A DNA stretch of 33,176 nt from BTRG01 sp036986275 (GTDB lineage: Bacteria; Pseudomonadota; Gammaproteobacteria; Acidiferrobacterales; SZUA-150): positions 1 through 33,176 of the forward strand of contig BTRG01000022.1 in assembly GCA_036986275.1 (NCBI GenBank), read 5' to 3'. Shown in pieces: positions 1-8,197 of this stretch (position 1 is the first letter of the stretch; every line of letters begins with the position of its first letter). Position numbers and translations under genes: made by a program. A model generated the notes under the pieces. That model searched no databases and was not told where the DNA came from. It saw only the letters and a list, made by a program, of their open reading frames with translations.

Positions 1-1394
1 CCGGCATTGGTAATGCGCACGAACTCTGCCTGGGTACGCATGGTCTCGAGGTTGGCGCAGCCGGTATAGCCCAGGCTGGAACGCAGACCCCCCATGAGCT
101 GATGGATGATATTCACCATGGCGCCCTTATATGGCACACGCCCTTCCACGCCCTCAGGCACCAGCTTGTCAGGATTCTTGGTGCCGTCCTGAAAATAACG
201 GTCACTGGAACCCTCTGACATGGCCCCCAGGGAACCCATGCCGCGATAGCTTTTGTAAGAGCGCCCCTGGTAAAGCTCGACCTCGCCCGGGGATTCATCG
301 GTACCGGCAAGCAAACTGCCCACCATGACGCTATAGGCGCCGGCGGCAATGGCCTTGGCCACATCGCCGGAATAGCGCAGGCCCCCATCAGCAACCAATG
401 GCACACCGGTATCCTTGAGCGCCTCGGCCACATTAGCCACGGCGGAGATCTGTGGCACACCGACGCCGGCCACCATGCGTGTGGTACAGATCGAACCCGG
501 TCCTATACCGACTTTCACGCCATCGGCCCCGGCTTCCACCAGCGCCAGCGCGGCGGCGGCGGTAGCGATGTTACCGCCTATAACCTGGGTATCAGGAAAA
601 TGCTGCTTCACCCATTGCACACGGTCCAGTACGCCTTGTGAATGGCCGTGGGCCGTATCTACGACAATGACGTCCACTTCGGCCGTCACCAGGCCTTGCA
701 CGCGTTCATCCGTCCCTTCACCCACACCCACGGCGGCGCCGACGATCAGACGGCCATCGCTGTCTTTGGCGGACAGGGGGTGCTCGCTGGACTTCTGTAT
801 GTCCTTGACCGTAATCAGGCCCTTGAGTCCGAAGACGTCATCCACCACCAGGACCTTTTCGATACGGTGCTTGTGCAACAGGCCCAACACTTCCTCGCGG
901 TCGGCCCCTTCCTTGACCGTGACCAGCCTGTCCCTGGGTGTCATGATATTGCTGACCGGCTCCTCAAAGCGGGTAGCAAAACGCAGGTCCCTGTGGGTGA
1001 CGATGCCCACGAGGTTAGCGCCGTCCGTCACCGGCACACCGGAGATATTATTGGCCCGGGTCAGCTCCAGCACCTCGCGGATGGTGGCATCGGGCCGCGT
1101 CGTGACGGGGTCATTAATGACACCGCTTTCGTATTTTTTTACCTTGCGGACTTCATCGGCCTGCTGCGCGGCCGTCATATTTTTGTGAATAATACCGATG
1201 CCGCCTTCCTGGGCCAGGCAGATGGCCGCTCGCGACTCCGTGACCGTATCCATGGCCGCGGAGAGCAGGGGCAAATTTAACCTGATCTGACGGGTTAGCA
1301 GGGTGGAAAGATCGACATCCCGGGGTAAAACCGTGGAATGGGCCGGGACCAGGAGGACATCATCAAATGTCAGGGCTTCTTGTGTAATTCGCAT
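1..1394 (-). CDS. guaB: IMP dehydrogenase GuaB, partial (C-terminal end outside window)
   Basis: Catalyses NAD-dependent oxidation of IMP to XMP, the committed step of GTP synthesis in the cytoplasm. 464 complete codons are present, reading leftward from ATG at 1394; by comparison with E. coli GuaB only about 24 C-terminal residues are missing. The N-terminus (EALTFDDVLLVPAHS) is the typical IMPDH start. It is followed by two CBS domains (about residues 95-205; e.g. SGVPVTDGANLVGIVTHRD) and the rest of the TIM barrel. The catalytic cysteine lies in GPGSICTTR (bases about 475-500), and the flap region has YRGMGSLGAMS. It is divergent from the lipoprotein gene at 1608. guaA is expected beyond the left edge but cannot be seen. 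There is no Shine-Dalgarno directly before the ATG; see the promoter entry. Identification is secure. Confidence 0.97.
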   Translation of the reverse strand, partial: MRITQEALTFDDVLLVPAHSTVLPRDVDLSTLLTRQIRLNLPLLSAAMDTVTESRAAICLAQEGGIGIIHKNMTAAQQADEVRKVKKYESGVINDPVTTRPDATIREVLELTRANNISGVPVTDGANLVGIVTHRDLRFATRFEEPVSNIMTPRDRLVTVKEGADREEVLGLLHKHRIEKVLVVDDVFGLKGLITVKDIQKSSEHPLSAKDSDGRLIVGAAVGVGEGTDERVQGLVTAEVDVIVVDTAHGHSQGVLDRVQWVKQHFPDTQVIGGNIATAAAALALVEAGADGVKVGIGPGSICTTRMVAGVGVPQISAVANVAEALKDTGVPLVADGGLRYSGDVAKAIAAGAYSVMVGSLLAGTDESPGEVELYQGRSYKSYRGMGSLGAMSEGSSDRYFQDGTKNPDKLVPEGVEGRVPYKGAMVNIIHQLMGGLRSSLGYTGCANLETMRTQAEFVRITNA

Positions 1395-1399
1395 AGCCT

Positions 1400-1428
1400 A
1401 TTATACGGAGCCTTGATAGTGACGTAAA
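1400..1428 (-). promoter_or_regulatory. Candidate guaB promoter placed almost on the start codon
   Basis: Reading leftward there is TTTACG (1428-1423), a 17-bp spacer and a perfect -10 box TATAAT (1405-1400). The -10 ends only 5 nt before the guaB ATG, so transcription would begin at or next to the start codon, giving a leaderless mRNA. The -35 matches TTGACA at 4 of 6 positions. The -10 and spacing are seen directly; promoter function is inferred. Confidence 0.45.
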
Positions 1429-1573
1429 TACAAGTCAAACCGGGACATGTTCGAGGACAATATATAACTGCCCAAGTAGCGATACGAAGCGGTCTGCAAT
1501 GCTTGACGTGACCTTGCGAGTGCATTAGGGTCCCCAAACGGTATATCGCCTATAAAAAAATTAGATAAAGTAC

Positions 1574-1585
1574 TTCAGTACTGAA
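1574..1585. promoter_or_regulatory. 12-bp perfect palindrome upstream of the lipoprotein gene
   Basis: TTCAGTACTGAA is a perfect palindrome ending 22 bp before the lipoprotein ATG and 6 bp before its GGAGG ribosome binding site. Its position fits an operator or a 5' leader hairpin. No known regulator site is recognised, and short palindromes do occur by chance. The rest of 1395-1607 holds only weak promoter-like sequence, such as TTGACG at 1503. Confidence 0.25.
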
Positions 1586-1607
1586 CCATCGCAGGAGGAA
1601 AACCTAA

Positions 1608-1901
1608 ATGAAGAAAGTATTAATTGCTGCAGCCGTAGCCCTTGCCCTTGGTGGGTGTGCCAGCAACGGCGGTCCGTCCTTTAGTGAGGTCGTAGCCCAG
1701 GCCGAAGCTGAAATGAAAGTTGCCAAGGGTATGGATTATCTCTGGCGCAACACTGGCAAGATCCTGAAAAAAGCCAAAGCCGCGGAAAAAAAGAACGATC
1801 ATAAAAAAGCCATGAAACTGGCCAAAAAGGCCCTGAAACAGGCCAAAGACGCCCAGCAGCAGGCCAAGGACAATGCCAACCCAAAGGTCTACTATAACTA
1901 G
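1608..1901 (+). CDS. Small lysine/alanine-rich lipoprotein, SoxXA-binding-protein-like
   Basis: 97-residue predicted lipoprotein. The signal peptide MKKVLIAAAVALALGG ends in a lipobox L-G-G-C with the lipidated Cys at residue 17. Residue 18 is Ala, not Asp, so outer-membrane sorting is likely. The mature part is one long helix rich in Lys, Ala and Gln (about residues 26-88), carrying the segment WRNTGKILKKAKAAEK (46-61), and it ends in VYYN. The AEA...WR-T-K-I-KKA...A-KLA-KA pattern recalls the short SoxXA-binding proteins (SAXB/SoxK) of sulfur oxidisers. This is a resemblance from memory, and no sox genes are nearby. Lpp/OprI-type murein lipoprotein is an alternative, but the regular heptads are absent. 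A strong GGAGG lies at 1592-1597, and the gene has its own terminator at 1921, so it is probably monocistronic and abundant. Confidence 0.8.
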   Translation: MKKVLIAAAVALALGGCASNGGPSFSEVVAQAEAEMKVAKGMDYLWRNTGKILKKAKAAEKKNDHKKAMKLAKKALKQAKDAQQQAKDNANPKVYYN

Positions 1902-1920
1902 GCTGACTACGTTGTGATTA

Positions 1921-1950
1921 AAAAAGCCGGGGCTACCCGGCTTTTTTTTT
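1921..1950 (+). terminator. Rho-independent terminator after the lipoprotein gene
   Basis: An 11-bp stem AAAAAGCCGGG / CCCGGCTTTTT with a 4-nt loop (1932-1935) is followed by a run of nine T (1942-1950). It starts 20 nt after the lipoprotein stop codon. The A-run on the other side also makes it potentially bidirectional. It sits 33 bp before xseA, so xseA needs its own promoter or read-through. Confidence 0.92.
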
Positions 1951-1983
1951 ACACGCTTGCCTGGATGAACACGTGCACATTCC

Positions 1984-3345
1984 GTGAAAGCCGAAGGTCG
2001 AAGAATATTCAGCGTCTCACAGTTTATGCGCGAGGCGCGGTCCTTGTTGGAAACCAGTTTTCCACTGATCTGGCTGGAAGGTGAAATCTCCAACCTGGCC
2101 CGACCCGCTTCCGGTCACCTCTACTTCTCGCTCAAAGACAATGACGCCCAGGTACGCTGCGCCTTGTTCCGGAACCAGTTACGAAATCTGCGCTGCCGGC
2201 CCGAGGACGGTCGTCAGGTGGTCATCCGCGCCCGCGCCAGTCTGTATGAAGGTCGGGGAGACTTCCAGCTTATCGTCGAGGCCATGGAAGATGCCGGTGA
2301 AGGAGCCTTGCAGCGGGCATTCGATGCGCTGAAGAACAAGCTTCAACGGGAAGGGCTATTTGATGCATCTCTGAAACGCGAACTTCCTCACTTGCCAAAG
2401 CATATTGCCGTCATCACGTCACCGTCTGGCGCCGTTATCCACGACATTATCACAACCCTCGGCAGGCGCTTTCCCGCGATACCGGTCCTGCTCTACCCGG
2501 CCAGTGTACAAGGCGATGCCGCCGTAAAAGAGATTGTGCATAACTTGCAGTTAGCCTCTAAACGTCACGACTGTGATGCGCTGATACTGGCCCGTGGTGG
2601 TGGTTCACTCGAAGACCTGCAGGCATTCAATAGCGAAGACGTGGCTCGCGCCATACGCGCCTGCGACGTCCCGGTGGTCACGGCAGTCGGTCATGAAACA
2701 GATATATCCATTGCCGATTGGGTAGCCGATGCGCGCGCACCGACCCCTACGGCGGCAGCCGAAATGCTGAGCCCGAATCAGGCCGAACTACAGACGCAAT
2801 TACATACATTGCAACATCGCGCTATTACGATTATAAACAGCCATCTACAGGCACGACAGCAGAGACTGGATCTTGCGACTGTCAAACTGGTGCAACCCGA
2901 TGAACGTATCACGCGCATTCGGCATCGCATGCAGCGCGCCCTGCTCGCGTTGCAACATGCACGAGAGGGGTGCATAAGACATAAAGTGGAACAGCTCACA
3001 TCGCGGCAGCACCGGCTGCAACAATGCTTACCCAGTATTTCCGTGGATAACCGGAAACAGCAATTGAAATTTATCTACTACCGCCTGCAACAAGCTATCC
3101 ACCAACGGCAGGAAACCGGAAAACAGCGTTGGCTGCATGTAAGCCAGGAGTTACAAACGTTGAGTCCGCTTGCCACACTAAATCGCGGCTATGCCATACT
3201 GAAAGAAAAAGAGACGGGCTCCATCATCAAGGACAGCTCCCGGCTTAATACCGGAGACAAAATCAAGGCACAACTCGTGGACAGTGCGCTGGAATGTACA
3301 ATAGACAGCATCTCGCCCGGCAAAGAATCACTACTGGCAAAATGA
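1984..3345 (+). CDS. xseA: Exodeoxyribonuclease VII large subunit
   Basis: Large subunit of exonuclease VII, which with XseB degrades single-stranded DNA in both directions in the cytoplasm. 453 residues, the usual length. An N-terminal OB fold (about 10-105) contains LIWLEGEISNL and SGHLYFSLKD. The catalytic domain has VITSPSGAVIHDI, ARGGGSLEDLQAFN and VGHETDISIADWVADARAPTPTAAAE (cut here only by motif, residues about 140-265). Then come a long coiled-coil region (about 270-390) and the C-terminal SPLATLNRGYAI. The start is GTG at 1984, set by alignment of the N-terminus to known XseA; the upstream ribosome binding site is weak. The gene is divergent from guaB as in E. coli, with the lipoprotein inserted between. 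Its stop overlaps the next gene's ATG (ATGA at 3342). xseB is not in the window. Confidence 0.97.
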   Translation: MKAEGRRIFSVSQFMREARSLLETSFPLIWLEGEISNLARPASGHLYFSLKDNDAQVRCALFRNQLRNLRCRPEDGRQVVIRARASLYEGRGDFQLIVEAMEDAGEGALQRAFDALKNKLQREGLFDASLKRELPHLPKHIAVITSPSGAVIHDIITTLGRRFPAIPVLLYPASVQGDAAVKEIVHNLQLASKRHDCDALILARGGGSLEDLQAFNSEDVARAIRACDVPVVTAVGHETDISIADWVADARAPTPTAAAEMLSPNQAELQTQLHTLQHRAITIINSHLQARQQRLDLATVKLVQPDERITRIRHRMQRALLALQHAREGCIRHKVEQLTSRQHRLQQCLPSISVDNRKQQLKFIYYRLQQAIHQRQETGKQRWLHVSQELQTLSPLATLNRGYAILKEKETGSIIKDSSRLNTGDKIKAQLVDSALECTIDSISPGKESLLAK

Positions 3346-4217
3346 TCCATTCCGGCATTCAGCGCACCCCGATCCTCTCCCGAATACTTCTCACCCTGCT
3401 AACCTTGTCAGGCGCGTTCTCTTCTCGCGTATCTGAAGCCATAGCATTGCCAAGCCATTCACCCGTCCCGGGGGGCGTGGTGGTAATCTCCATATATGAA
3501 AGCCACAGGGCGCAGCCGCATGCCTTTTTCGAAGGCAGGCGGGTCCTGGTCACGGAAAACAATGGCCGCTGGTTCGCCGTGATAGGCCTGCCACTGGATA
3601 TCGCTGCCGGTACTCACCAGGCCTACGCCGTCACCGCCAGCGGTCTGCAAACCGAGCTTGCTTTTACTGTTCAGGGGAAAAAATATCCACAACAACGCTT
3701 GCGCGTTAAAAACAAACGTCATGTTAACCCTGATCCGGACCAGCTGGCCCGTATTATCCGGGAACAGAGAATCATCAAGGGCACATTGAAGATCTGGACC
3801 GATACAGTCAACCTGTCTTCATTAAAATTCGACCTGCCTGTGAACGGGCGCATCAGCAGTCGCTTTGGTCTTAGACGCTTCTTCAATGGAGAATCACGCA
3901 AACCTCATAGCGGTCTCGACATCGCCGCAACAAAGGGGTCGCCCATCAAGGCCCCCGCCAATGGAATCGTCATTGACACTGGCTCATATTATTTTAACGG
4001 CAATAGCGTCTTCATAGATCATGGTCAAAACCTGATCACCTTCTACAACCATCTGGATAGAACGGATGTCAAGGTGGGAGACCGTCTGCAACGCGGTCAA
4101 GTACTGGGGTATATAGGAAACAGTGGACGGGCCACAGGCCCGCATTTACATTGGGGGGTCAGCCTGAATGATGCGCGTGTCGATCCCGAGCTCTTCCTGA
4201 ACAGGCCTAACAAGTAA
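3342..4217 (+). CDS. M23-family peptidoglycan metallopeptidase (LytM domain)
   Basis: Predicted periplasmic zinc endopeptidase acting on peptidoglycan cross-bridges. 291 residues when started at ATG 3342, which overlaps the xseA stop as ATGA. A longer reading from 3294 lies inside xseA and would bury the signal peptide. The N-terminal hydrophobic stretch (about residues 11-28, ILLTLLTLSGAF) is a signal sequence. Next is a beta-rich domain (about 35-110) like the N-terminal domain seen in many M23 proteins, then the peptidase domain (about 165-288). Zinc ligands are visible: H189 and D193 in HSGLD, and H270 in the HLHWG motif (H268 is its partner catalytic His). All catalytic residues are present, so it should be an active enzyme rather than an EnvC/NlpD-type activator. 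Co-translation with xseA is likely. Confidence 0.92.
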   Translation: MIHSGIQRTPILSRILLTLLTLSGAFSSRVSEAIALPSHSPVPGGVVVISIYESHRAQPHAFFEGRRVLVTENNGRWFAVIGLPLDIAAGTHQAYAVTASGLQTELAFTVQGKKYPQQRLRVKNKRHVNPDPDQLARIIREQRIIKGTLKIWTDTVNLSSLKFDLPVNGRISSRFGLRRFFNGESRKPHSGLDIAATKGSPIKAPANGIVIDTGSYYFNGNSVFIDHGQNLITFYNHLDRTDVKVGDRLQRGQVLGYIGNSGRATGPHLHWGVSLNDARVDPELFLNRPNK

Positions 4218-4253
4218 ACGAATAGAATAAACCACCCGCCACAAGCTCACGGG

Positions 4254-4295
4254 GCGGCTTTAGCCGCGATAGCAATGATTCGCGGCTAAAGCCGC
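4254..4295. repeat. REP-like palindromic element between convergent genes
   Basis: A perfect 15-bp inverted repeat, GCGGCTTTAGCCGCG (4254-4268) and its complement (4281-4295), surrounds a 12-nt loop. The flank CTCCTGCAA continues the pattern. The leftward reading AGGAGCGGCTTTAGCCGCG matches the REP-type intergenic palindromes common in Pseudomonas and Xanthomonas. It lies between the convergent M23 peptidase and kinase genes, where it could end or shield both transcripts. Only one copy is present in this window. Confidence 0.75.
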
Positions 4296-4341
4296 TCCTG
4301 CAATTTCGTCGCAATCGGTGAGGAATAGGACCCCAAGGGAT

Positions 4342-5487
4342 TTAGTCTTTCGATAAATATTCAATGATTCTTTTGGCGCCTTCTTGCCATTGCTCAAGCT
4401 GTACACGCCATTGCGGCCAATGCTGTTGTATTTCTGGCCAATAATAATATGCCGCCCCGGCACCGCCGCCCAATAACGACAGCACAACTAACCATTTAAT
4501 CGTTTTCCAGGGCTTGTGGGTATTCCGTTTCTTCGTGCCCGATTTTTCAACAGACGCTTCATTTACGGCCAGGGAAGATTTATTGGTAATACTGGATTTA
4601 CCGATCAGGGCATCTTGTAACGCTCTCGCGGACTGCGGTCTGTCTGTAGGAAAGCACTGCATGGCCCATTCCACACAGGACAGGAAACGGTCCTGGTATT
4701 TCCCCTTACCGATATGACTGGCGGGTGTCATGGGGTCGGTTTGTATCTTCAATATCATCTGGTAACGCTCCAGTGATTCCGTCGGCCTCTTGCCTTTGAT
4801 ACAGCGATAAAGACTGGCGCCTACGGCATAGACATCCGTCCACGGCCCCTGCTTGCCTTTATCCGGATACTGCTCTATGGGTGCATAACCTGGCGTTAAC
4901 ACGGTTCGTGAACCATGGCCGCTCAGCGCCTGGCGGGCAGAGCCGAAATCAATCAGCATAGGGCTACCGTCCTCACGCAAATAAATATTGTCGGGTTTGA
5001 TATCGAGATGTAATAGACCGGCCTCGTGCACTGCCTGCAGACCATTTAGAATAGGCAGGTAAATCTTCAACATCTCGCTTTCATCCAGGCGATTGCCGTG
5101 CAGACGCAAATACTGACCCAGGCTTTGCCCCTCCTCATATTCCATCACCATATAGGCCGTTCCATTGGCCTCCATGAAACGTAATACGCGCACAATATTG
5201 CGATGTTTGAATTTGGCCAGGGCCTGCGCCTCCTGCAGGAAACGTTTCAGTCCCCAGTGATAGTCCCTAACGGCATCGCGTGCATCGAGGTCCGGGACAA
5301 TCTGCGTTTGACCGTCGCGTGAGGCCAGGTCATGCGGAAGATATTCCTTGATCGCCACATTGGCGCCCAGGGAAGTATCGGTGGCCAGATAGGTGATGCC
5401 AAAGCCACCGTAACCCAGTACCGACTCTATTTGATACTCAGCCAGTTGCTCGCCGCAGGGCAATGCATTCTTATGAAAGGCACTCAC
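4342..5487 (-). CDS. Membrane-anchored Ser/Thr protein kinase (Hanks type)
   Basis: Predicted eukaryote-like protein kinase, 381 residues, GTG start at 5487. Seen in order: glycine loop GYGGFGITYLA (25-35), VAIKE with ATP-binding K47, helix-C Glu E86, catalytic loop HLDIKPDN (160-167; D162, K164, N167), DFG at 180-182, and TPGYAPIEQY in place of APE. The GGFGITYLA...VAIKEYLP signature is typical of a proteobacterial kinase group. The HRD arginine is replaced by Leu, making it a non-RD kinase that may not need activation-loop phosphorylation. A C-terminal hydrophobic segment (about 329-350, WLVVLSLLGGGAGAAYYYW) anchors it in the inner membrane, with only about 30 Trp/Glu-rich residues outside. 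It has no PASTA or other sensor domain and no phosphatase neighbour. It stands alone 121 bp downstream of der; TATACT at 5556-5551 could be its -10. The substrate is unknown. Confidence 0.93.
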   Translation of the reverse strand: MSAFHKNALPCGEQLAEYQIESVLGYGGFGITYLATDTSLGANVAIKEYLPHDLASRDGQTQIVPDLDARDAVRDYHWGLKRFLQEAQALAKFKHRNIVRVLRFMEANGTAYMVMEYEEGQSLGQYLRLHGNRLDESEMLKIYLPILNGLQAVHEAGLLHLDIKPDNIYLREDGSPMLIDFGSARQALSGHGSRTVLTPGYAPIEQYPDKGKQGPWTDVYAVGASLYRCIKGKRPTESLERYQMILKIQTDPMTPASHIGKGKYQDRFLSCVEWAMQCFPTDRPQSARALQDALIGKSSITNKSSLAVNEASVEKSGTKKRNTHKPWKTIKWLVVLSLLGGGAGAAYYYWPEIQQHWPQWRVQLEQWQEGAKRIIEYLSKD

Positions 5488-5608
5488 AGTGTTTTAGATG
5501 ATTCCGATGTTATTGTAATTATTTGATGGCAAACCCATTTTCATGATTACAGTATAGAGCAGTCCTTGGGGGCGTGAAGTGCAAGATTTACTCTTATTTT
5601 TCATAGGC

Positions 5609-7012
5609 TTATTTCCTGCGACGCCTGCCAGCTCGGGCAGACTGTGTGTGCTTTTTTAAACCTTTGCGACGCTGATAAGGGTTCTCGCTCTGCTGAAAAT
5701 CCAGTCTCACAGGTGTGCCCCACAAGCCAAAGGCCTTGCGGAAGGCCTTCACCAGATAACGCTGATAACTTCGCTTCACCTGATCCACTTGATTGCCATG
5801 TATGACGATGGTAGGCGGGTTACGCCGGCCCTGGTGGGCAAACTTCAGTTTGATACGACGGCCCTTGACCATCTGCGGGGGCGTCTTTTCCACGGCGCGT
5901 TGCAGCACACGGTTGATAACATTGGTAGGCAGTTGTTTATTGGCCGCGGCAAAGGCCCGGTCTACCGAACGCAGAATGTTTCCTATGCCCTGTTTCTTTA
6001 GTGCTGAAATAAAATGCATTTGCGCAAAGGAGAGAAATTGTAATCGCCTGTCCAGCTCCGACTCAACGTCTTCTCGGTCTTCCTTTGTGACCTTGTCCCA
6101 TTTGTTAACGGCGATCACCACGGCGCGGCCCCGCTCCAACACAAAACCTGCCAGGGATGCATCCTGGTCGGTGACACCCTCGCTACCATCAATGAGCAAA
6201 ATGACAACATTCGCCTCATCAATAGACTGCAATGTCTTGACGACGGAAAACTTTTCCAGGGTTTCATTTATTTTACCGCGCCGGCGTACGCCTGCGGTGT
6301 CAATCAGGATATAGTCCCTATCTTTGCGCGTAATCGGTATGCGTATGCTGTCCCGGGTCGTGCCCGGCTGATCAAAGACCAATACCCGGTCTTCTCCAAC
6401 CAGGGCATTCACCAGTGTCGACTTGCCCACATTGGGACGTCCGACGATCGCCACATGCGGGCAATCCGCTTCTTCTTCTTCGGCCGGTTCGGGAGCAAAC
6501 CCCGCCAGCACATGTTCCAGCAAGGCCGACACACCCTCACCATGTGTGGCCGAGATGCTGACCGCCTCCATAAGGCCCAGTTCATGGAAATCAGCCATCA
6601 CGATATCGTGATCCAGGCCCTCGGCCTTGTTCACTACCAACTGGGCGCCGACCTGTTTACGCCGTAAGGTATCAGCAATATCGCGATCCAGGGGGTTTAA
6701 ACCTTCACGACCATCAACAATAAACAAAACAATATCGGCCTCCTCAACAGCCGACAACGCTTGCTGCGAAACCAGATCGAGTATTCCGGAACGATCAGTA
6801 CGACGACTGATAGCAGTACTGCCGGTATCGGCAATACCACCGGTATCGATCACTATAAACCGGTGCTCATACCAACTACCATTGCCATACTGACGATCAC
6901 GGGTAAGCCCGGGCTCATTCGCCACCAGGGCGTCGCGTCTATGGGTAAGACGATTAAACAATGTGGACTTGCCGACATTGGGCCGACCCACCAAGGCAAT
7001 AACAGGTATCAT
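5609..7012 (-). CDS. der: Ribosome biogenesis GTPase Der (EngA)
   Basis: Tandem-GTPase that binds the 50S subunit and is needed for its maturation. 467 residues. The first G domain has GRPNVGKST (9-17), DTGG (56-59) and NKAE (128-131). An acidic linker (EEEEAD, about 178-183) leads to the second G domain with GRPNVGKST (191-199), DTAG and NKWD. The C-terminal KH-like domain includes the end PYQRRKG, followed by a basic tail rich in Lys/Arg. ATG start at 7012. It is the last gene of the leftward run and begins 48 bp after bamB, the same neighbour as in E. coli (yfgL-yfgK). Confidence 0.98.
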   Translation of the reverse strand: MIPVIALVGRPNVGKSTLFNRLTHRRDALVANEPGLTRDRQYGNGSWYEHRFIVIDTGGIADTGSTAISRRTDRSGILDLVSQQALSAVEEADIVLFIVDGREGLNPLDRDIADTLRRKQVGAQLVVNKAEGLDHDIVMADFHELGLMEAVSISATHGEGVSALLEHVLAGFAPEPAEEEEADCPHVAIVGRPNVGKSTLVNALVGEDRVLVFDQPGTTRDSIRIPITRKDRDYILIDTAGVRRRGKINETLEKFSVVKTLQSIDEANVVILLIDGSEGVTDQDASLAGFVLERGRAVVIAVNKWDKVTKEDREDVESELDRRLQFLSFAQMHFISALKKQGIGNILRSVDRAFAAANKQLPTNVINRVLQRAVEKTPPQMVKGRRIKLKFAHQGRRNPPTIVIHGNQVDQVKRSYQRYLVKAFRKAFGLWGTPVRLDFQQSENPYQRRKGLKKHTQSARAGRRRRK

Positions 7013-7060
7013 GAATTCTGAAAATACGGCAATTGTTACCGTGTCTGGATTTACATTATA

Positions 7061-8191
7061 TTACTGCAAGGTCACCGCGGCCAAATCACCATCTATATTG
7101 CTCACATACAGCACGGGGCCATCAACAATCGCGGCGGAACGTATGGGGTCATTGCCTATCTGGTATCTTGTCACCATGGCGCCTGATTCAGCGCTCAACC
7201 AGTGCACATAACCTTCATAGTCGCCGACAATAATATAACCGTTCATAACCGCAGGTGCATTCAGTATCCTGCCCTGCAGTTGCACCTGACGCCATACTGT
7301 CGATCCAGTGGCCTGTTCCAGTGCCCACACCGAATCACTGTCATCGGTAACGTATATATTTTTATCGTCTACCGCCAGACCTGTGAACGTTGATATATCG
7401 CGTGACCACACCTTGCGACCGGATCGCAAATCGATGGCCACCAGCTTGCCCTGGTAACTGCCAACAAATAATAAATAGCCCTTCACCAGCGGCTGTATAT
7501 CCACATCGATCAGCCTTTCAATTTCATTACGTCCTTGCGGATGGGCCACGGTCATCTCCCATAGCTGGCGCCCTTTATCGAGACTCAGCGCCGACAAGGT
7601 GCCCGTGGAAAAGCCTGTGACGACCGCATTCTGGACGATCAATGGCGTGGCGGTACCGCGCAGACTCAGTGAAGGTCCGTCACGCCGATAGACCCACAGG
7701 CTTTTTCCATCGGCTTCGCTTAAGGCATGGACCTTGCCATCTATGGTCTGCACGATAACCGTCTCACCGTCGGTTACCGGTGGCGCCAGAATCTGACTGG
7801 AAACATTCTGTTGCCAAATAACCTTATGGGTTTCAATCGAGATCGCGACCACCTGCCCCTTGCGTGTCCCCAGAAACAGATTCGAGGATGAAGCGCCCAG
7901 GCCGGCCGTGACTTCCCGATCCAGATCGATTACCCATAATGTATCGCCTTTGTCCTGATCAAAGGCAGTCAGATCACCATCCGAGTCCACCGCATAAAGG
8001 GTGCCACCGCGCAACACCGGATCCAGACGTACATATTTGTCTTCATCTATGCTGCCAAAATCCTGTGACCATATTTCCTTGACCTCGAACCTGGCGGTCA
8101 GGTCTTTAAGTGGTGCCGGCTCAATCCTGTTACTGGTACTAAAGCAAGCGCTTAGCAAAAAAAATACGGGCAACATCCATAATGATTTCAT
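7061..8191 (-). CDS. bamB: Outer-membrane protein assembly factor BamB
   Basis: Lipoprotein of the BAM complex, which folds beta-barrel proteins into the outer membrane; BamB contacts BamA from the periplasmic side. 376 residues, near the E. coli length. Signal peptide with lipobox L-S-A-C; the lipidated Cys is residue 16 and is followed by Phe, consistent with outer-membrane sorting. The rest is an eight-bladed PQQ-like propeller. Repeats such as LYAVDSDGDLTAFDQDKG, KVHALSEADGKSLW, LVAIDLRSGRKVW and VWALEQATGSTVW are easily seen. It sits between yfgM (6-bp gap) and der. Confidence 0.97.
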   Translation of the reverse strand: MKSLWMLPVFFLLSACFSTSNRIEPAPLKDLTARFEVKEIWSQDFGSIDEDKYVRLDPVLRGGTLYAVDSDGDLTAFDQDKGDTLWVIDLDREVTAGLGASSSNLFLGTRKGQVVAISIETHKVIWQQNVSSQILAPPVTDGETVIVQTIDGKVHALSEADGKSLWVYRRDGPSLSLRGTATPLIVQNAVVTGFSTGTLSALSLDKGRQLWEMTVAHPQGRNEIERLIDVDIQPLVKGYLLFVGSYQGKLVAIDLRSGRKVWSRDISTFTGLAVDDKNIYVTDDSDSVWALEQATGSTVWRQVQLQGRILNAPAVMNGYIIVGDYEGYVHWLSAESGAMVTRYQIGNDPIRSAAIVDGPVLYVSNIDGDLAAVTLQ

Positions 8192-8197
8192 GTGTTG

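Noticed and set aside
415..1188. Long rightward open frame, 257 codons, opposite guaB
   Set aside because: Shadow of guaB; Ser/Thr/Pro-rich low-complexity product with no family pattern, while the leftward frame is unmistakable IMP dehydrogenase.
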